Origin: Labilithrix sp. | GTDB taxonomy: Bacteria > Myxococcota_A > Polyangia > Polyangiales > Polyangiaceae | NCBI GenBank assembly: GCA_019637225.1 | Contig: JAHBWC010000081.1 | Span: 1-36,175 of the forward strand | Length of the DNA stretch: 36,175 nucleotides | Reading direction: 5' to 3' | In this document: positions 7,249-16,093 of the stretch, piece by piece | Layout: each line of letters begins with the position of its first letter | Position numbering within the stretch: the first letter of the stretch is position 1 | Program-made: the position numbers and the translations under genes | The notes under the pieces: generated by a model | Told to the model about the DNA's origin: nothing | Seen by the model: the letters and a program-made list of their open reading frames with translations, nothing else | The model's database searches: none

Positions 7249-8628
7249 CTACAGCTCGTCGATCGCGTCGAGGAAGAACTCGACCGCCGCCGCCCCGCCG
7301 GAGCACCCTTCGAACATCACGGAGAACGCGCCGCCGCGCGGATCGTCGCCCGGAGCGATGCAGTGGATCGTTGCCTCCGTGCTCTCACCGACCGAGGCGA
7401 GACGGTGAAAGCCGCTGACCGCGTCGCTGTGATCCCAGACCTTGAATGCGATCGCGCCGTCAGGCCCCTCCTCGACGAACGAGATCTTCGAGAAATCGCT
7501 GAAGCCGCTCGCGACGTCCGGAGCGAAGAGAGATTTCGCGTCGACGCCGTAGATCGTCCGCTCAGGATCGCTCTTCAGTGAATAGAGCTCGAGTCGCACG
7601 CGGAAGTCGCCGACGGCCGCTACGTAGCTCTCCTTCACGACGACGTCGCCGGCGCGATGCGGAACCGGGGTGAGATCGAGCTGCGGCACACCGATCCCGG
7701 GTCCGCCGTGGCCGGCGTTGCTCGGTCCGACGAGCACGGCGTTGCTCGTACTGCCGTAGCCCTTCACGAGCCCGTCGGGGTTGAAGACGAGGTCGAGCAC
7801 GTAGCTCTCGTGCGCGTCGATGTCGGACTGGGTGATCGTCAGCGGGCTCTGGAAGCGGAACCACGTGCCGCCGTTGCCGTGAAGGACGACCGCTTCTTCC
7901 GCCGGCCCGTCGAGGAACGAGCGGCTCGCGACCGTGGGGTACGAGACGAAGCCGTTGTGATCGACGCGACGCTCCGTCACGCCGTCGTGGGTGAAGAAGG
8001 TGGTCCCGTCGCTCATCGGCATCGACGCCTTGACCTTGATCGGCAAGGCCCAGGTCACGAGGCCCCACGAGTACTTGCGGGCGTCGGAGGCGCCGAGCTT
8101 CGCGTTGACGGCGAGACGCTCGCGTGACGACGGGTCCATCAGATCGACGAACCGGTCGTCGCTCGTCCTCGCCCGGTCGGCGTGCGCCGTGAAGTCGGCA
8201 TCGGAAGGCGTGTAGGCGTACTCGCCGATGTCCGCCTGATAGAGATCGAGGCATCCCTCCTGCTTCTGGAAGGCCGTCCCTTGGGTCTCCATCGACTCGC
8301 AGACGGCGATGCGCGTGATCAGGTACTTGAGCGACTCGAGCGAGACGGCGCTCGTCTGCCCACCGGTGAACGACTTCGTCTTCAACCCGCCGGTACTCGC
8401 GGTGCGTGCGACCGCCGGATGTACGCGAACGGCGATGTAGCTCGCGTCCTTCGGGGGCTCCCGCGAGGCGCTCGATCCGTCCGAGCCGTCCCCCGGATGG
8501 CTCGCAGCCGAGGAACCGCCGTCGACCGCGCCGTCGGGAGCGCACGCGATCATCGCCGAGAGCGACACCATCGCCACACCACGGAGGAGCCCCACGCGCG
8601 AGGTCGAGCGACCCGATCCGCTTGCCAT
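7249..8628 (-). CDS. Secreted lipoprotein of unknown function, 459 aa
   Basis: A signal peptide ends in lipobox A-M-I-A-C (Cys29), followed by a Gly/Ser/Asp-rich linker (about residues 30-60) and a large, probably beta-rich domain. Two cysteines near residues 110-125 (in A-V-C-E-S and E-G-C-L-D-L-Y) and two near the C-terminus (I-H-C-I-A and E-G-C-S-G-G) may form disulfides. The repeated hydrophobic/polar strand pattern suggests a carbohydrate- or ligand-binding envelope protein, but I do not recognise a family. It lies 56 bp downstream of the Cys-rich gene on the same strand. Confidence 0.8.
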   Translation of the reverse strand: MASGSGRSTSRVGLLRGVAMVSLSAMIACAPDGAVDGGSSAASHPGDGSDGSSASREPPKDASYIAVRVHPAVARTASTGGLKTKSFTGGQTSAVSLESLKYLITRIAVCESMETQGTAFQKQEGCLDLYQADIGEYAYTPSDADFTAHADRARTSDDRFVDLMDPSSRERLAVNAKLGASDARKYSWGLVTWALPIKVKASMPMSDGTTFFTHDGVTERRVDHNGFVSYPTVASRSFLDGPAEEAVVLHGNGGTWFRFQSPLTITQSDIDAHESYVLDLVFNPDGLVKGYGSTSNAVLVGPSNAGHGGPGIGVPQLDLTPVPHRAGDVVVKESYVAAVGDFRVRLELYSLKSDPERTIYGVDAKSLFAPDVASGFSDFSKISFVEEGPDGAIAFKVWDHSDAVSGFHRLASVGESTEATIHCIAPGDDPRGGAFSVMFEGCSGGAAAVEFFLDAIDEL

Positions 8629-8684
8629 CCCACGGAGAACGGCACGCGTGGACGTGTCTTAAGCACACCGTCGTTTCGCGCGAG

Positions 8685-9344
8685 CTAGGACAGCTTCTTG
8701 AAACGGACGCGCAGCACGGGCTCCTTCGCCGTGAAGGACGTGGTGTAAAAAAGGATCGTGGAGTCCTGCTGACCGAAGCCGGCGACCGGAAGCTTGCGCC
8801 GTGTTCCGGCGGGATCCTCCATGCGACAGCCAAAGGCGTATCCGTAGCTGTACAGCGCGAGGCAATGGACCTCGGCGAACTGAGCTCCGGTCGGAAACCG
8901 TCCACGGTCATCGTCCAGCGTCACCCAGAACGGATCGGAGGCGGGAATGTGCACGAGGCCTTCGGCGAGCACGCCGTCGAGCGGACTCGAGGCCGAGCAG
9001 GCTGGGCGTGCGATGACGCTGGCCATCGAGGACGGAGTCGTCAGCGGCACGTCGATCACGATCTCGGAGCCGTCCTCGGGGAGCGTGACACGAAGCGCGG
9101 ATTCGCAACGCGCCTTCTCGTCTGCCGCCGGCCCTCGGCAGGCTCCGTCTTGGCAGCGATACGTCGAGAAGCAACCTCGATCGGTCTGGCACGCGTCTCC
9201 CTCACTTGCGGCAGCGCAGCGGGCCCCGTGCGGAGTGCTGATGCAGCGTGTCTCCGACGGACAGTCGCGCTCGCTCCAGTGACCAACAAATGACCATGGC
9301 TCGAGGTGGGGCCTTGCAGTACTCCGCCTCCCACGCGGATGCAT
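8685..9344 (-). CDS. Cys-rich secreted-type protein lacking a signal peptide (probable 5' truncation)
   Basis: A 219-residue frame. Residues 28-75 contain a run of paired cysteines (D-C-P-S-E-T-R-C, D-A-C, G-C, R-C, G-A-C-R-G) typical of disulfide-rich exported proteins of myxobacteria, followed by a beta-rich domain with an E-V-H-C-L-A-L-Y-S-Y segment. The N-terminus has no signal peptide and an in-frame TGA lies directly before the ATG at 9344, so the protein cannot be extended in this frame. The next frame holds an S-A-W-E-A-E-Y-C-K-A segment that looks like a missing upstream piece of such a Cys-rich domain. The gene is probably 5'-truncated or frameshifted where it meets the divergent gene at 9384. 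Confidence 0.55.
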   Translation of the reverse strand: MHPRGRRSTARPHLEPWSFVGHWSERDCPSETRCISTPHGARCAAASEGDACQTDRGCFSTYRCQDGACRGPAADEKARCESALRVTLPEDGSEIVIDVPLTTPSSMASVIARPACSASSPLDGVLAEGLVHIPASDPFWVTLDDDRGRFPTGAQFAEVHCLALYSYGYAFGCRMEDPAGTRRKLPVAGFGQQDSTILFYTTSFTAKEPVLRVRFKKLS

Positions 9345-9383
9345 TCACGCGTGAGAGACGAACGCGGGGGAGCTCGAGTGACG

Positions 9384-10217
9384 ATGATCCAGTACCTACT
9401 GCATGCTTTCCGTGGGGCGAACGCAGCAGACTTGGCGCAGTGGGGCGCGCGGAGGTCCGGGACAATCGCATGGGTTGGCCGTTCGGCGATCGCCTCTGCG
9501 AAGACGGCGATCGCTGCAGCGGTCCTCATGAACGCGCCGATGTTCGCATGTAGCGTGGTGCCGACGGGCGGCGCGCCCGAAGACACGGAGACTACGCCCG
9601 GCCTCCCGATCCTGGCGAACGACGCCTCGATCGACCCGACTCCGCCCGACGGTGGTGCGCCCGATACCTCGCTTGCGCCGCAAAATAGTCCAGGTACAGG
9701 CTCGTATTCGTCGAATCTCGGCGACTTCTCGATCAACGTCGTAGACGTCATGGCGCGGTATTCCCGGCCATACCCCGTGACGAGGGCGCTCACCGTCTTC
9801 GCGTCCGAGCTCGAGGTCGAGCTCGCCGACTACGTTGGCCGCTGCGCGGATGAGGCCGGCGGTGTGCTTCGAGGGAGCACGCAGTCCGTGAAGATCGTGC
9901 TCCGACGTCACGCCAGCTCGTCACCTGGCGCCGAGCTGACGCCGGGGACATACAAGTTCGGCGATGGACAGGACGACGCGTCCATCGTGCTCGCCGCGAT
10001 CGCGCCGAGCACGTGCGAGAGCACGAATACGAGTTTGCCGATCGATCCTGTCGCGGCGGCAAAGAACGAGCTCGTCCTCACCACGCTCACGGAGACGCAC
10101 GTCGCCGGCACGTTCGAGATCACGATGCCGGACGGCAAGTTCGTGCAGGGCGCCTTCGACACGAACCTGTGCTCGACGCCGCTCCTTCCGACGTGGACGA
10201 CGCCGGTGTGCAAGTGA
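9384..10217 (+). CDS. Lipoprotein of unknown function
   Basis: With the ATG at 9384 the product is 277 residues. A hydrophobic stretch ends in lipobox A-P-M-F-A-C (Cys56). The n-region is unusually long for that start, so a downstream codon (for example the TTG about 15 codons later) may be the true one. A Pro/Asp/Thr-rich linker precedes a beta-strand-rich domain whose last strands (E-T-H-V-A-G-T-F-E-I-T then a G-A-F-D-T-N-L-C ending) follow a pattern seen in many myxobacterial lipoproteins. Four cysteines of the mature part probably pair. Its 5' end abuts the truncated Cys-rich gene. Base composition around 9290-9750 is somewhat less GC-rich than its neighbours. Confidence 0.7.
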   Translation: MIQYLLHAFRGANAADLAQWGARRSGTIAWVGRSAIASAKTAIAAAVLMNAPMFACSVVPTGGAPEDTETTPGLPILANDASIDPTPPDGGAPDTSLAPQNSPGTGSYSSNLGDFSINVVDVMARYSRPYPVTRALTVFASELEVELADYVGRCADEAGGVLRGSTQSVKIVLRRHASSSPGAELTPGTYKFGDGQDDASIVLAAIAPSTCESTNTSLPIDPVAAAKNELVLTTLTETHVAGTFEITMPDGKFVQGAFDTNLCSTPLLPTWTTPVCK

Positions 10218-10385
10218 CCCTCGCGCGACGAAGCGCCTGAACGTGAGCGGGCGAGGCCGGTCCGCCTTACCGTCCCGCGCGCTCGCGACGAAGAGCGTCC
10301 GGGTTTCCAGGGATCGGAGGTGGTCCGGACGCCGTCCCGCACGCGGATCGCCATGACGTACCTGCGCGGCGGCCGAGGTCGAAGA

Positions 10386-10417
10386 TCGGAGTGCTCCGAC
10401 TCGGGCTGAAGTATCCT
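10386..10417 (+). promoter_or_regulatory. Inverted repeat plus -10-like hexamer before the kinase operon
   Basis: TCGGAG-TG-CTCCGA (10386-10399) is an inverted repeat placed where a -35 box would be. TATCCT (10412-10417) follows and ends 8 nt before the ATG at 10426. There is no convincing Shine-Dalgarno. The arrangement fits a leaderless promoter with an operator over the -35 region. The rest of the 10218-10425 gap shows nothing I can name. Confidence 0.4.
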
Positions 10418-10425
10418 CGAGGTCG

Positions 10426-12456
10426 ATGCAAGCGAAGTCCGCCATCGTGGGCGAGGGGCCTCGGGCGTCGCGCCGTCCGCGCGCGCCCGTCGTCCGCGCG
10501 CTTGCTCGAATGACGCTCGCCGCGGCGGCCGTCCTCGCCGTGGCCGCCGGCCCCGGCCTCGCGTGCGGCGAGAAGAAGGGCGGCCTCATGCTCGCGGTGA
10601 CGACCGACATGCTGGCTCCGAAGGACGTCAACGTCGTATCGGTGTCGATCCAGGTCGGACCGCAGATCAAGTACAACTTCATCGGTCGCGTGACGCCCGA
10701 GGGAGAGGTCCTGCTCCCTGCCACGCTCGCGATCATCGAGCCGGACGATCCGAACGCCGCGATCCGCGTGCGCGTCATCGCCTTCAAGGAGACGAAGCCG
10801 CGGGTCCTTCGCGACGTGACGACCACGTCACCGCGTGCGGGGCGCATCGCGCTGCTGCGGATGCCGCTCTCGTTCGTCAACGACGACTCCGCGACCGGCG
10901 CGCTCCCCGCGGACAACGTCCCGGCGAAGGCCGCGTCGCTGGGCACGCGAGACCTCCGGCCGCTCGCCGATCCCTTCAATCCGTACGGGGCGGAGGTCGT
11001 CTCCGCATGCACCGATCCCGATCAGACGATGATCGACGGCGAGTGCGCGAGCTCGATGGTCGATTCCTCGACCCTTCCGGACTACTCCGACGACCTGGTC
11101 TTTCCGGGCGGCGACCGCTCGAAGTGCTTCACCACGGCCACGTGCTTCACCGGCTGGCGCGAGGTCGTCGATGTCGATCTCGACGCCTGCACCGCGCCGA
11201 AGGGAGGCGACGTCACCAACGTCGCGCTGCTCACCACCGACACCGGCGCGTGCAGGCCCTCCGGCGAATGCTTCGTCCCCATCGACAGGTCCGACGAAGG
11301 ATGGCGCGACGAGGGCGATCGCGTGCGGCTCCCGAAGGGCGTCTGCAAGAAGCTGCGTCAGGGGTCGAAGCTCGGGGTCGTCGGTGGCGCGGCATGCGCG
11401 CAGAAGACGCCCGACCTCCCTGTCTGCACGAACGGCGAGACCGCGTTCCCGGACGCGGGGAAGGGCGACAGCGGAGCCGACGGCGGACCGAGCGGTGCCG
11501 AGAAGGTGCTGGAGGCGGGCGGCGTCTCCGGACTCGCCGTGCTGGACGGCCGCGTGTTCTACGGGTCGAACAACGGCCTCTTCGAGCTCTCGGGCGGGAA
11601 GGTCGAGGCGCTCCCGTTCTCGCCCGCCACGCCGCGGATCGCTCCCTGGTTTTTGGCGCAGCACGGCGACAACGTCGTCTTCCTGGACGGAGAAGTGGTG
11701 GCCGCCTTTGGCGAGCTCACTCCGACGATCTTCCCGAACGGCGGCGCCACGAAGGTCGTGAGCTACGAGCCGGCGAACACGATCCTCCCTCGGGGCGCCG
11801 CCATCGGTCCCCAGGCGGCCTGGGTCGCGTTCAAGGACGACAGCGGCGGGGGCAACGTCCTCGCCATCGACTTCGGCATCTCGTCGCCCGCGACCACGGG
11901 GTTCGCCTCGTCGACCATTCGAGCGACCGCGGTGGGCTACGCGCAGAACGATTCGCTCTGGGTCGGCGACGAGACGGGCAAGATCACCCTGTGCGCGACG
12001 ACGTCCAGTCCCTTCAGCTGTCCGGCGCCCGTCCAGCTCGATCCGAGCGGTCCCGCCATCGACGGGATCGGTACGGCGCCTGCCCCGATCGATCAGGCCT
12101 TCCTCCTGCGGCCCGATGGGCTCTTCCTCGCGACGAGGGAAGCGACCGCGCCGATCCAGACGAAGCGACTCACCACCGACGACCTCGCGGGCGTCGATGA
12201 CGGCGCCTACTTCCCGCGTGGGATCGCCGCCAACGCGAAGTGCGCGTTCTACGCGTCGAAGCGCGGCCTCGAGTACATGTCGGCGGACGGGACAGGGTTT
12301 GGCGTGCTCGCCGACGAGACGCGAGCGCAGGTGCTCGACGTCGTAGCTCCGGTGCTGCCCGGCACGACCGAGCGGTACGTCTACTTCGCCGTTCGCGACT
12401 CGATCGCCGCCGGTGGCGGCGTCTATCGCGTGAGGGTCCCCGCGTCGTGTCTCTGA
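10426..12456 (+). CDS. Lipoprotein with putative beta-propeller domain, first gene of kinase operon
   Basis: A 676-residue exported lipoprotein: long basic n-region, hydrophobic core and lipobox G-L-A-C (Cys47). An N-terminal beta domain (about 50-150) is followed by a Cys-rich middle (about 190-340, with C-F-T-T-A-T-C-F-T-G-W-R-E and similar pieces) and a C-terminal part from about residue 355 built of repeated short strands (G-L-A-V-L-D-G-R-V-F-Y-G-S and similar) that look like blades of a propeller. It probably faces the periplasm or cell surface. The stop overlaps the kinase start by 10 nt, so the two are translationally coupled and the lipoprotein is a good candidate for the sensory partner. 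The ligand is unknown. Confidence 0.8.
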   Translation: MQAKSAIVGEGPRASRRPRAPVVRALARMTLAAAAVLAVAAGPGLACGEKKGGLMLAVTTDMLAPKDVNVVSVSIQVGPQIKYNFIGRVTPEGEVLLPATLAIIEPDDPNAAIRVRVIAFKETKPRVLRDVTTTSPRAGRIALLRMPLSFVNDDSATGALPADNVPAKAASLGTRDLRPLADPFNPYGAEVVSACTDPDQTMIDGECASSMVDSSTLPDYSDDLVFPGGDRSKCFTTATCFTGWREVVDVDLDACTAPKGGDVTNVALLTTDTGACRPSGECFVPIDRSDEGWRDEGDRVRLPKGVCKKLRQGSKLGVVGGAACAQKTPDLPVCTNGETAFPDAGKGDSGADGGPSGAEKVLEAGGVSGLAVLDGRVFYGSNNGLFELSGGKVEALPFSPATPRIAPWFLAQHGDNVVFLDGEVVAAFGELTPTIFPNGGATKVVSYEPANTILPRGAAIGPQAAWVAFKDDSGGGNVLAIDFGISSPATTGFASSTIRATAVGYAQNDSLWVGDETGKITLCATTSSPFSCPAPVQLDPSGPAIDGIGTAPAPIDQAFLLRPDGLFLATREATAPIQTKRLTTDDLAGVDDGAYFPRGIAANAKCAFYASKRGLEYMSADGTGFGVLADETRAQVLDVVAPVLPGTTERYVYFAVRDSIAAGGGVYRVRVPASCL

Positions 12457-14105
12457 CGGATGGCATCCCTTCGCCCGGCACGATCCTCGCGGGGAAATTC
12501 CTCGTCGAAGGGCTGCTCGGTCGAGGCGGCATGGGCATCGTCCTGGCGGCGCGCCATCAGCAGCTCGATCAGAAGGTCGCGATCAAGCTGCTGCTCGAGG
12601 AAGCGAGGAAGCATCCAGACGTCGTCGAGCGGTTCGCTCGCGAGGCGCGTGCGGCTGCGAAGATTCAGGGAGAGCACGTCGCGCGCGTGATCGACGTCGG
12701 CGTGCTCGAAGACGGCGCGCCGTACATGGTGATGGAGCACCTCGAGGGCCGCGACCTCGCCGCCGAGCTCCGGGCGCGCGGGCGGCTCTCCGTCGGAGAG
12801 GTCGTGCGATGGATCCTCGAAGCGTGCGAGGCGATTGCCCAGGCGCACGCAGCCAGGATCGTCCATCGCGATCTGAAGCCGGGGAACCTCTTCCTCGCCC
12901 GGCAGCCGGACGGCCGCTCGCTGGTGAAGGTGCTCGACTTCGGCATCTCGAAGAGCGTCGATCCGAACGCGCCCGCGCTGACGAAGACGAGCAGCCTCGT
13001 CGGAACGCCGTACTACATGGCGCCCGAGCAGCTCACGGCGGCCAAGTCGGTCGACACGCGCGCCGATATCTGGGCGCTCGGCGTCATCATGTACGAGCTC
13101 GTCGCCGGGCACCCGCCGTTCGACGCCCAATCGATGCCCGAGATCGTCGCCGCCATCCTGACGAACCAGCCCGCTCCGCTCGACTCGGTTCGAGCCGGCG
13201 TGCCCGAGGGCCTCGCTCGCGCCGTCGAGCGATGCATGAAGTCGAATCCGGAAGACCGCTACCCGAGCGTGGCTGCCGTCGCCTACAGCATCGCTCCCTT
13301 CGCGACCGGGAACGAGGATGCACGGGTAGAGCGCATCGCGCGCGTGCTCGGCGTCATGAATCCGCACACGGAGACGCTGCCTCCCGACACCGAGCTCGCG
13401 CCGATCGTCGGGCCGTCGAACTTGGGGCCTGCGCTCCGACCGCCCGCAGAGGGGAGCGGCGTGAGCGGCGTCGAGAAGACGATGCTCCTCCCCGATTCGT
13501 CGGCGAACGTGGGCCTCGCGCCCCAACCCCCCGTGGAGGCGGTGCCGAGCGGCGACGCGCCGGTGATGTCGGCGCTGGCGACGACGAACGCCGCGCCGGA
13601 CGCGCCGAGCGTCCCGACCTCGAAGTCGGAGCTCGCTGGCGCCAGGTCGATCACCGGACTCTCCACGTCGCAGTCGCCGGAACAGCCGAAGCCGCCGATC
13701 GGCAGAGGCCTCGCGATCGCGGCCGTGGTCGGCGCGCTCGCCGTGGGCGCGGCGACGTTTGCGCTGGTCGGTCGGGGGCCGGCGCCCGCGGCACGCGAGA
13801 TCGTCGCGACGGCCTCGACCGTTTCGTCAGGCCTCGTCCCGGCGCCGCCGGTCGACTCGGCAGCCGCCTTCGCCAGCGCGAGCAGCTCCGCCGAGCCGAC
13901 GCCGACGGCGGCCATGATCGAGACCTCGCCGACGGTATCCGCGACGGTGGGGGCGGCGGAGGCACCCGCTCCGCTCCGCTCGGCGACGAAGCCGACGCGA
14001 CCTGTGACGTCGACGGCGCCTACCACCACGGCTCCTCCCGCCGTTTCAGCGCCGCAGCCTGCTCCTCTACCGTCGAAGAATCCTCTCGATATGGGAATCA
14101 AATGA
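12447..14105 (+). CDS. Membrane-anchored Ser/Thr protein kinase (Pkn2/Hanks type)
   Basis: The GTG at 12447 (552 aa) is chosen because upstream in-frame residues are an Arg-rich shadow and the kinase fold begins at residue 11. Motifs are complete: Gly loop GRGGMG (25-30), VAIK Lys47, catalytic HRDLKPGN (140-147), DFG (164-166) and MAPE (191-194). Kinase domain about 13-285, then a Pro/Ala/Ser-rich linker, one transmembrane helix (421-442) and a short Ala/Pro/Thr-rich tail outside. It should phosphorylate Ser/Thr of cytosolic targets under control of its outer tail or partners. It overlaps the lipoprotein gene upstream by 10 nt and the PEGA gene downstream by 4 nt (ATGA), so the three proteins are probably made in fixed ratio. 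Confidence 0.92.
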   Translation: MSLTDGIPSPGTILAGKFLVEGLLGRGGMGIVLAARHQQLDQKVAIKLLLEEARKHPDVVERFAREARAAAKIQGEHVARVIDVGVLEDGAPYMVMEHLEGRDLAAELRARGRLSVGEVVRWILEACEAIAQAHAARIVHRDLKPGNLFLARQPDGRSLVKVLDFGISKSVDPNAPALTKTSSLVGTPYYMAPEQLTAAKSVDTRADIWALGVIMYELVAGHPPFDAQSMPEIVAAILTNQPAPLDSVRAGVPEGLARAVERCMKSNPEDRYPSVAAVAYSIAPFATGNEDARVERIARVLGVMNPHTETLPPDTELAPIVGPSNLGPALRPPAEGSGVSGVEKTMLLPDSSANVGLAPQPPVEAVPSGDAPVMSALATTNAAPDAPSVPTSKSELAGARSITGLSTSQSPEQPKPPIGRGLAIAAVVGALAVGAATFALVGRGPAPAAREIVATASTVSSGLVPAPPVDSAAAFASASSSAEPTPTAAMIETSPTVSATVGAAEAPAPLRSATKPTRPVTSTAPTTTAPPAVSAPQPAPLPSKNPLDMGIK

Positions 14106-15052
14106 AGGCGCGTCCTCTCGCAGCGCTCGTCTGGACACTTCTGCTCGCGGTACCGTCGTCCGCCCACGCTGACGCAGCGCCGCTCGCCGAGACGCTGAGC
14201 GGAGAGGCCAAGGCCGAATACGAGTCGGCGAAGCTCCTCTACGGGAACGGCGATTTCTCGACCGCGCTTCTCAAGTTCTCCGCGGCCCACGACAAGTCGG
14301 GAGACCCGCGGCTCCTCTGGAACATGGCCGCGTGCGAGAAGAGTCTTCGACGGTACGCGCGAGCGCTCTCGCTCCTCCGCGCCTACGTCGCGGACACGAC
14401 TGGACGCGTCAGTGACGGGGAGCGTGCCGAGGCGAACGAGCTCATCCGAGTGATGGAGCAGCTCACCACCAAGCTTCGGGTGACGGTGTCGGAGCCTGGT
14501 GCCGAGGTGTCGGTCGACGACGAGGTCGTGGGAACCAGCCCCGTCGAGCCCTTCGTGATCGATCTCGGCACGCGGAAGCTTCGCGCGCGGAAGGCCGGAT
14601 TCCGTGACGCCACGAAGGAGATCGCGACGACGGGCGGTCCCGAGGTCGTGGTCGACCTCGTCCTCACGAAGGTGGTGCACGAAGGACGCGTCGTCGTGAA
14701 GGCCGGCGCGCGCGACGCGATCTCCGTCGACGGCAAGCTGCTCGGCACGGGCTCGTGGTCGGGGGTGATCCCGAGCGGTGGCCACACGCTGCGCGTGACG
14801 GCGCCGAACATGCGTCCGTATCAGGCGGAGATCCTCGTCTCCGACGATCAGACGCGCGAGATCGCGGTCACGCTCGAGCCGGAGTCGACGCGTCTTCCGA
14901 CCTGGGCCTGGATCGCGGGTGGTGTGCTCGCGACGAGCGGGCTCGCGATCGGCGGCTACTTCGTCTTCCGCCAGGAGCCGACCTACGAAGGCCCCTCGGG
15001 GAACCTGTCGCCGGGGATCGTGCAGGCGTCGAGGCCCATCCGCTGGCGCTGA
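14102..15052 (+). CDS. PEGA-domain membrane protein with TPR-like N-terminus
   Basis: A 316-residue protein. A signal peptide ends around A-H-A (residue 23). Residues 30-120 are helical and TPR-like (A-K-L-L-Y-G-N-G-D-F-S-T-A-L pattern). Two PEGA-type beta domains follow at about 125-190 (S-E-P-G-A-E-V-S-V-D-D-E-V-V-G-T) and 195-258 (D-A-I-S-V-D-G-K-L-L-G-T-G). A transmembrane helix (268-289) is near the C-terminus, so most of the protein should be periplasmic. PEGA domains are often carried on or beside bacterial Ser/Thr kinases and are thought to bind surface polymers or proteins. The start overlaps the kinase stop (ATGA). It converges on the alpha-E gene with a 27-bp gap. Confidence 0.88.
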   Translation: MKARPLAALVWTLLLAVPSSAHADAAPLAETLSGEAKAEYESAKLLYGNGDFSTALLKFSAAHDKSGDPRLLWNMAACEKSLRRYARALSLLRAYVADTTGRVSDGERAEANELIRVMEQLTTKLRVTVSEPGAEVSVDDEVVGTSPVEPFVIDLGTRKLRARKAGFRDATKEIATTGGPEVVVDLVLTKVVHEGRVVVKAGARDAISVDGKLLGTGSWSGVIPSGGHTLRVTAPNMRPYQAEILVSDDQTREIAVTLEPESTRLPTWAWIAGGVLATSGLAIGGYFVFRQEPTYEGPSGNLSPGIVQASRPIRWR

Positions 15053-15079
15053 CGCACCGAGCAGAGTGTGTCGGCGCGA

Positions 15080-16093
15080 TCAGAGGCGCGTCGTCGACAG
15101 CGGCGGGAGCGAGCGGAGCTCCGGCTCCTCGGTCTCCACGGGCTTCATCGCGAAGAACGTCTCGTACACCGACTGGCTCACGTAGTTGAGCCGCTGCTGC
15201 AGGTCGTCGATGTACTCGTGGAGTCCGCGGGCCACGATCTCCTTGGTGTCGGCGTACGACAGCTCGGCGTTGAGGCGTCCGAGCTCGCGCTCCGCGCCGT
15301 TCGTCCACGTGCCGAGCGAGGCGCCCGTGATCGCGTGGAGCGAGCGCTCGGCCTTGTTGAGGCAGTAGCGGACCGAGCGCGGGAACTTGCGATCGAGCAT
15401 CAGGTACTCGACGACCCTCGTCGGCGTGATGCCGCCGTGGCGCTTCAGGTACATCTCGAACGCGCTCGCCGAGCGCAGGAGCGCGCCCCAGTGCAGCGCG
15501 TCGAGCGTCGAGCCCACGTCGGTGGGCTGGGGGAGGAGGAGGAAGTACTTCACGTCGAGGATGCGCGACGTCTTGTCCGCGCGCTCGAGGAGGCGACCGA
15601 GGCGGCCGAAGTGCCACGCCTCCGTGTGGCTCATCGTGAGGTACGTCGTGCCGACGAAGAGGTGCGACGCCTGCTTCACCTGGGTGAAAAAGTCGTGCGA
15701 CAGCTCGAGCGCCATCCGAGACTTCGCGGCCTCGATCACCATGAGGTAGGCGTTGTTGACCTGCTCCCACATCTCCGACGAGATGATCTCGCGGACCGAA
15801 CGCGCGTTCTCGCGGGCGTGCGCGAGGCACGTGATGATCGAGTTGGGGCTCTCGCGATCGAAGGTCAAGAACTGGAGGACGTTGTCGCGCGAGGCCTCTC
15901 CGTAGCGCTCCGCGAAGAGCTCGGAGTCGCCCGTGGTCGCGACGAGCGGCGCCCACTGCGCGCCGCCCGGCGCCGAGCCCTCCGGGAAGTCGAGCGCGAG
16001 GTGCAGGTTCACGTCGACGAAGCGCGCGACGTTCTCGGCGCGCTCGACGTAGCGGCTCATCCAGTAGATGGCGTCGGCGACGCGGCTCAGCAT
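15080..16093 (-). CDS. Alpha-E domain protein (DUF403)
   Basis: A 337-residue, nearly all-helical protein opening with MLSRVADAIYWMSRYVERAE, the hallmark of the alpha-E/DUF403 family. Further family features are the H-F-G-R-L-G-R-L-L-E-R-A-D-K-T-S-R-I-L-D stretch and the tail V-S-Q-S-V-Y-E-T-F-F. In many bacteria it is encoded directly after a circularly permuted ATP-grasp protein, as here, and the pair is proposed to make a small peptide-like product. The ATG follows the ATP-grasp stop with no gap (TAGATG), so they are coupled. The transglutaminase-like gene often found with this pair is absent from the window. Confidence 0.92.
   Translation of the reverse strand: MLSRVADAIYWMSRYVERAENVARFVDVNLHLALDFPEGSAPGGAQWAPLVATTGDSELFAERYGEASRDNVLQFLTFDRESPNSIITCLAHARENARSVREIISSEMWEQVNNAYLMVIEAAKSRMALELSHDFFTQVKQASHLFVGTTYLTMSHTEAWHFGRLGRLLERADKTSRILDVKYFLLLPQPTDVGSTLDALHWGALLRSASAFEMYLKRHGGITPTRVVEYLMLDRKFPRSVRYCLNKAERSLHAITGASLGTWTNGAERELGRLNAELSYADTKEIVARGLHEYIDDLQQRLNYVSQSVYETFFAMKPVETEEPELRSLPPLSTTRL

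Noticed and set aside
12240..12446. Upstream extension of the kinase
   Set aside because: It overlaps the end of the lipoprotein gene out of frame and is Arg-rich. The GTG at 12447 is the natural coupled start.
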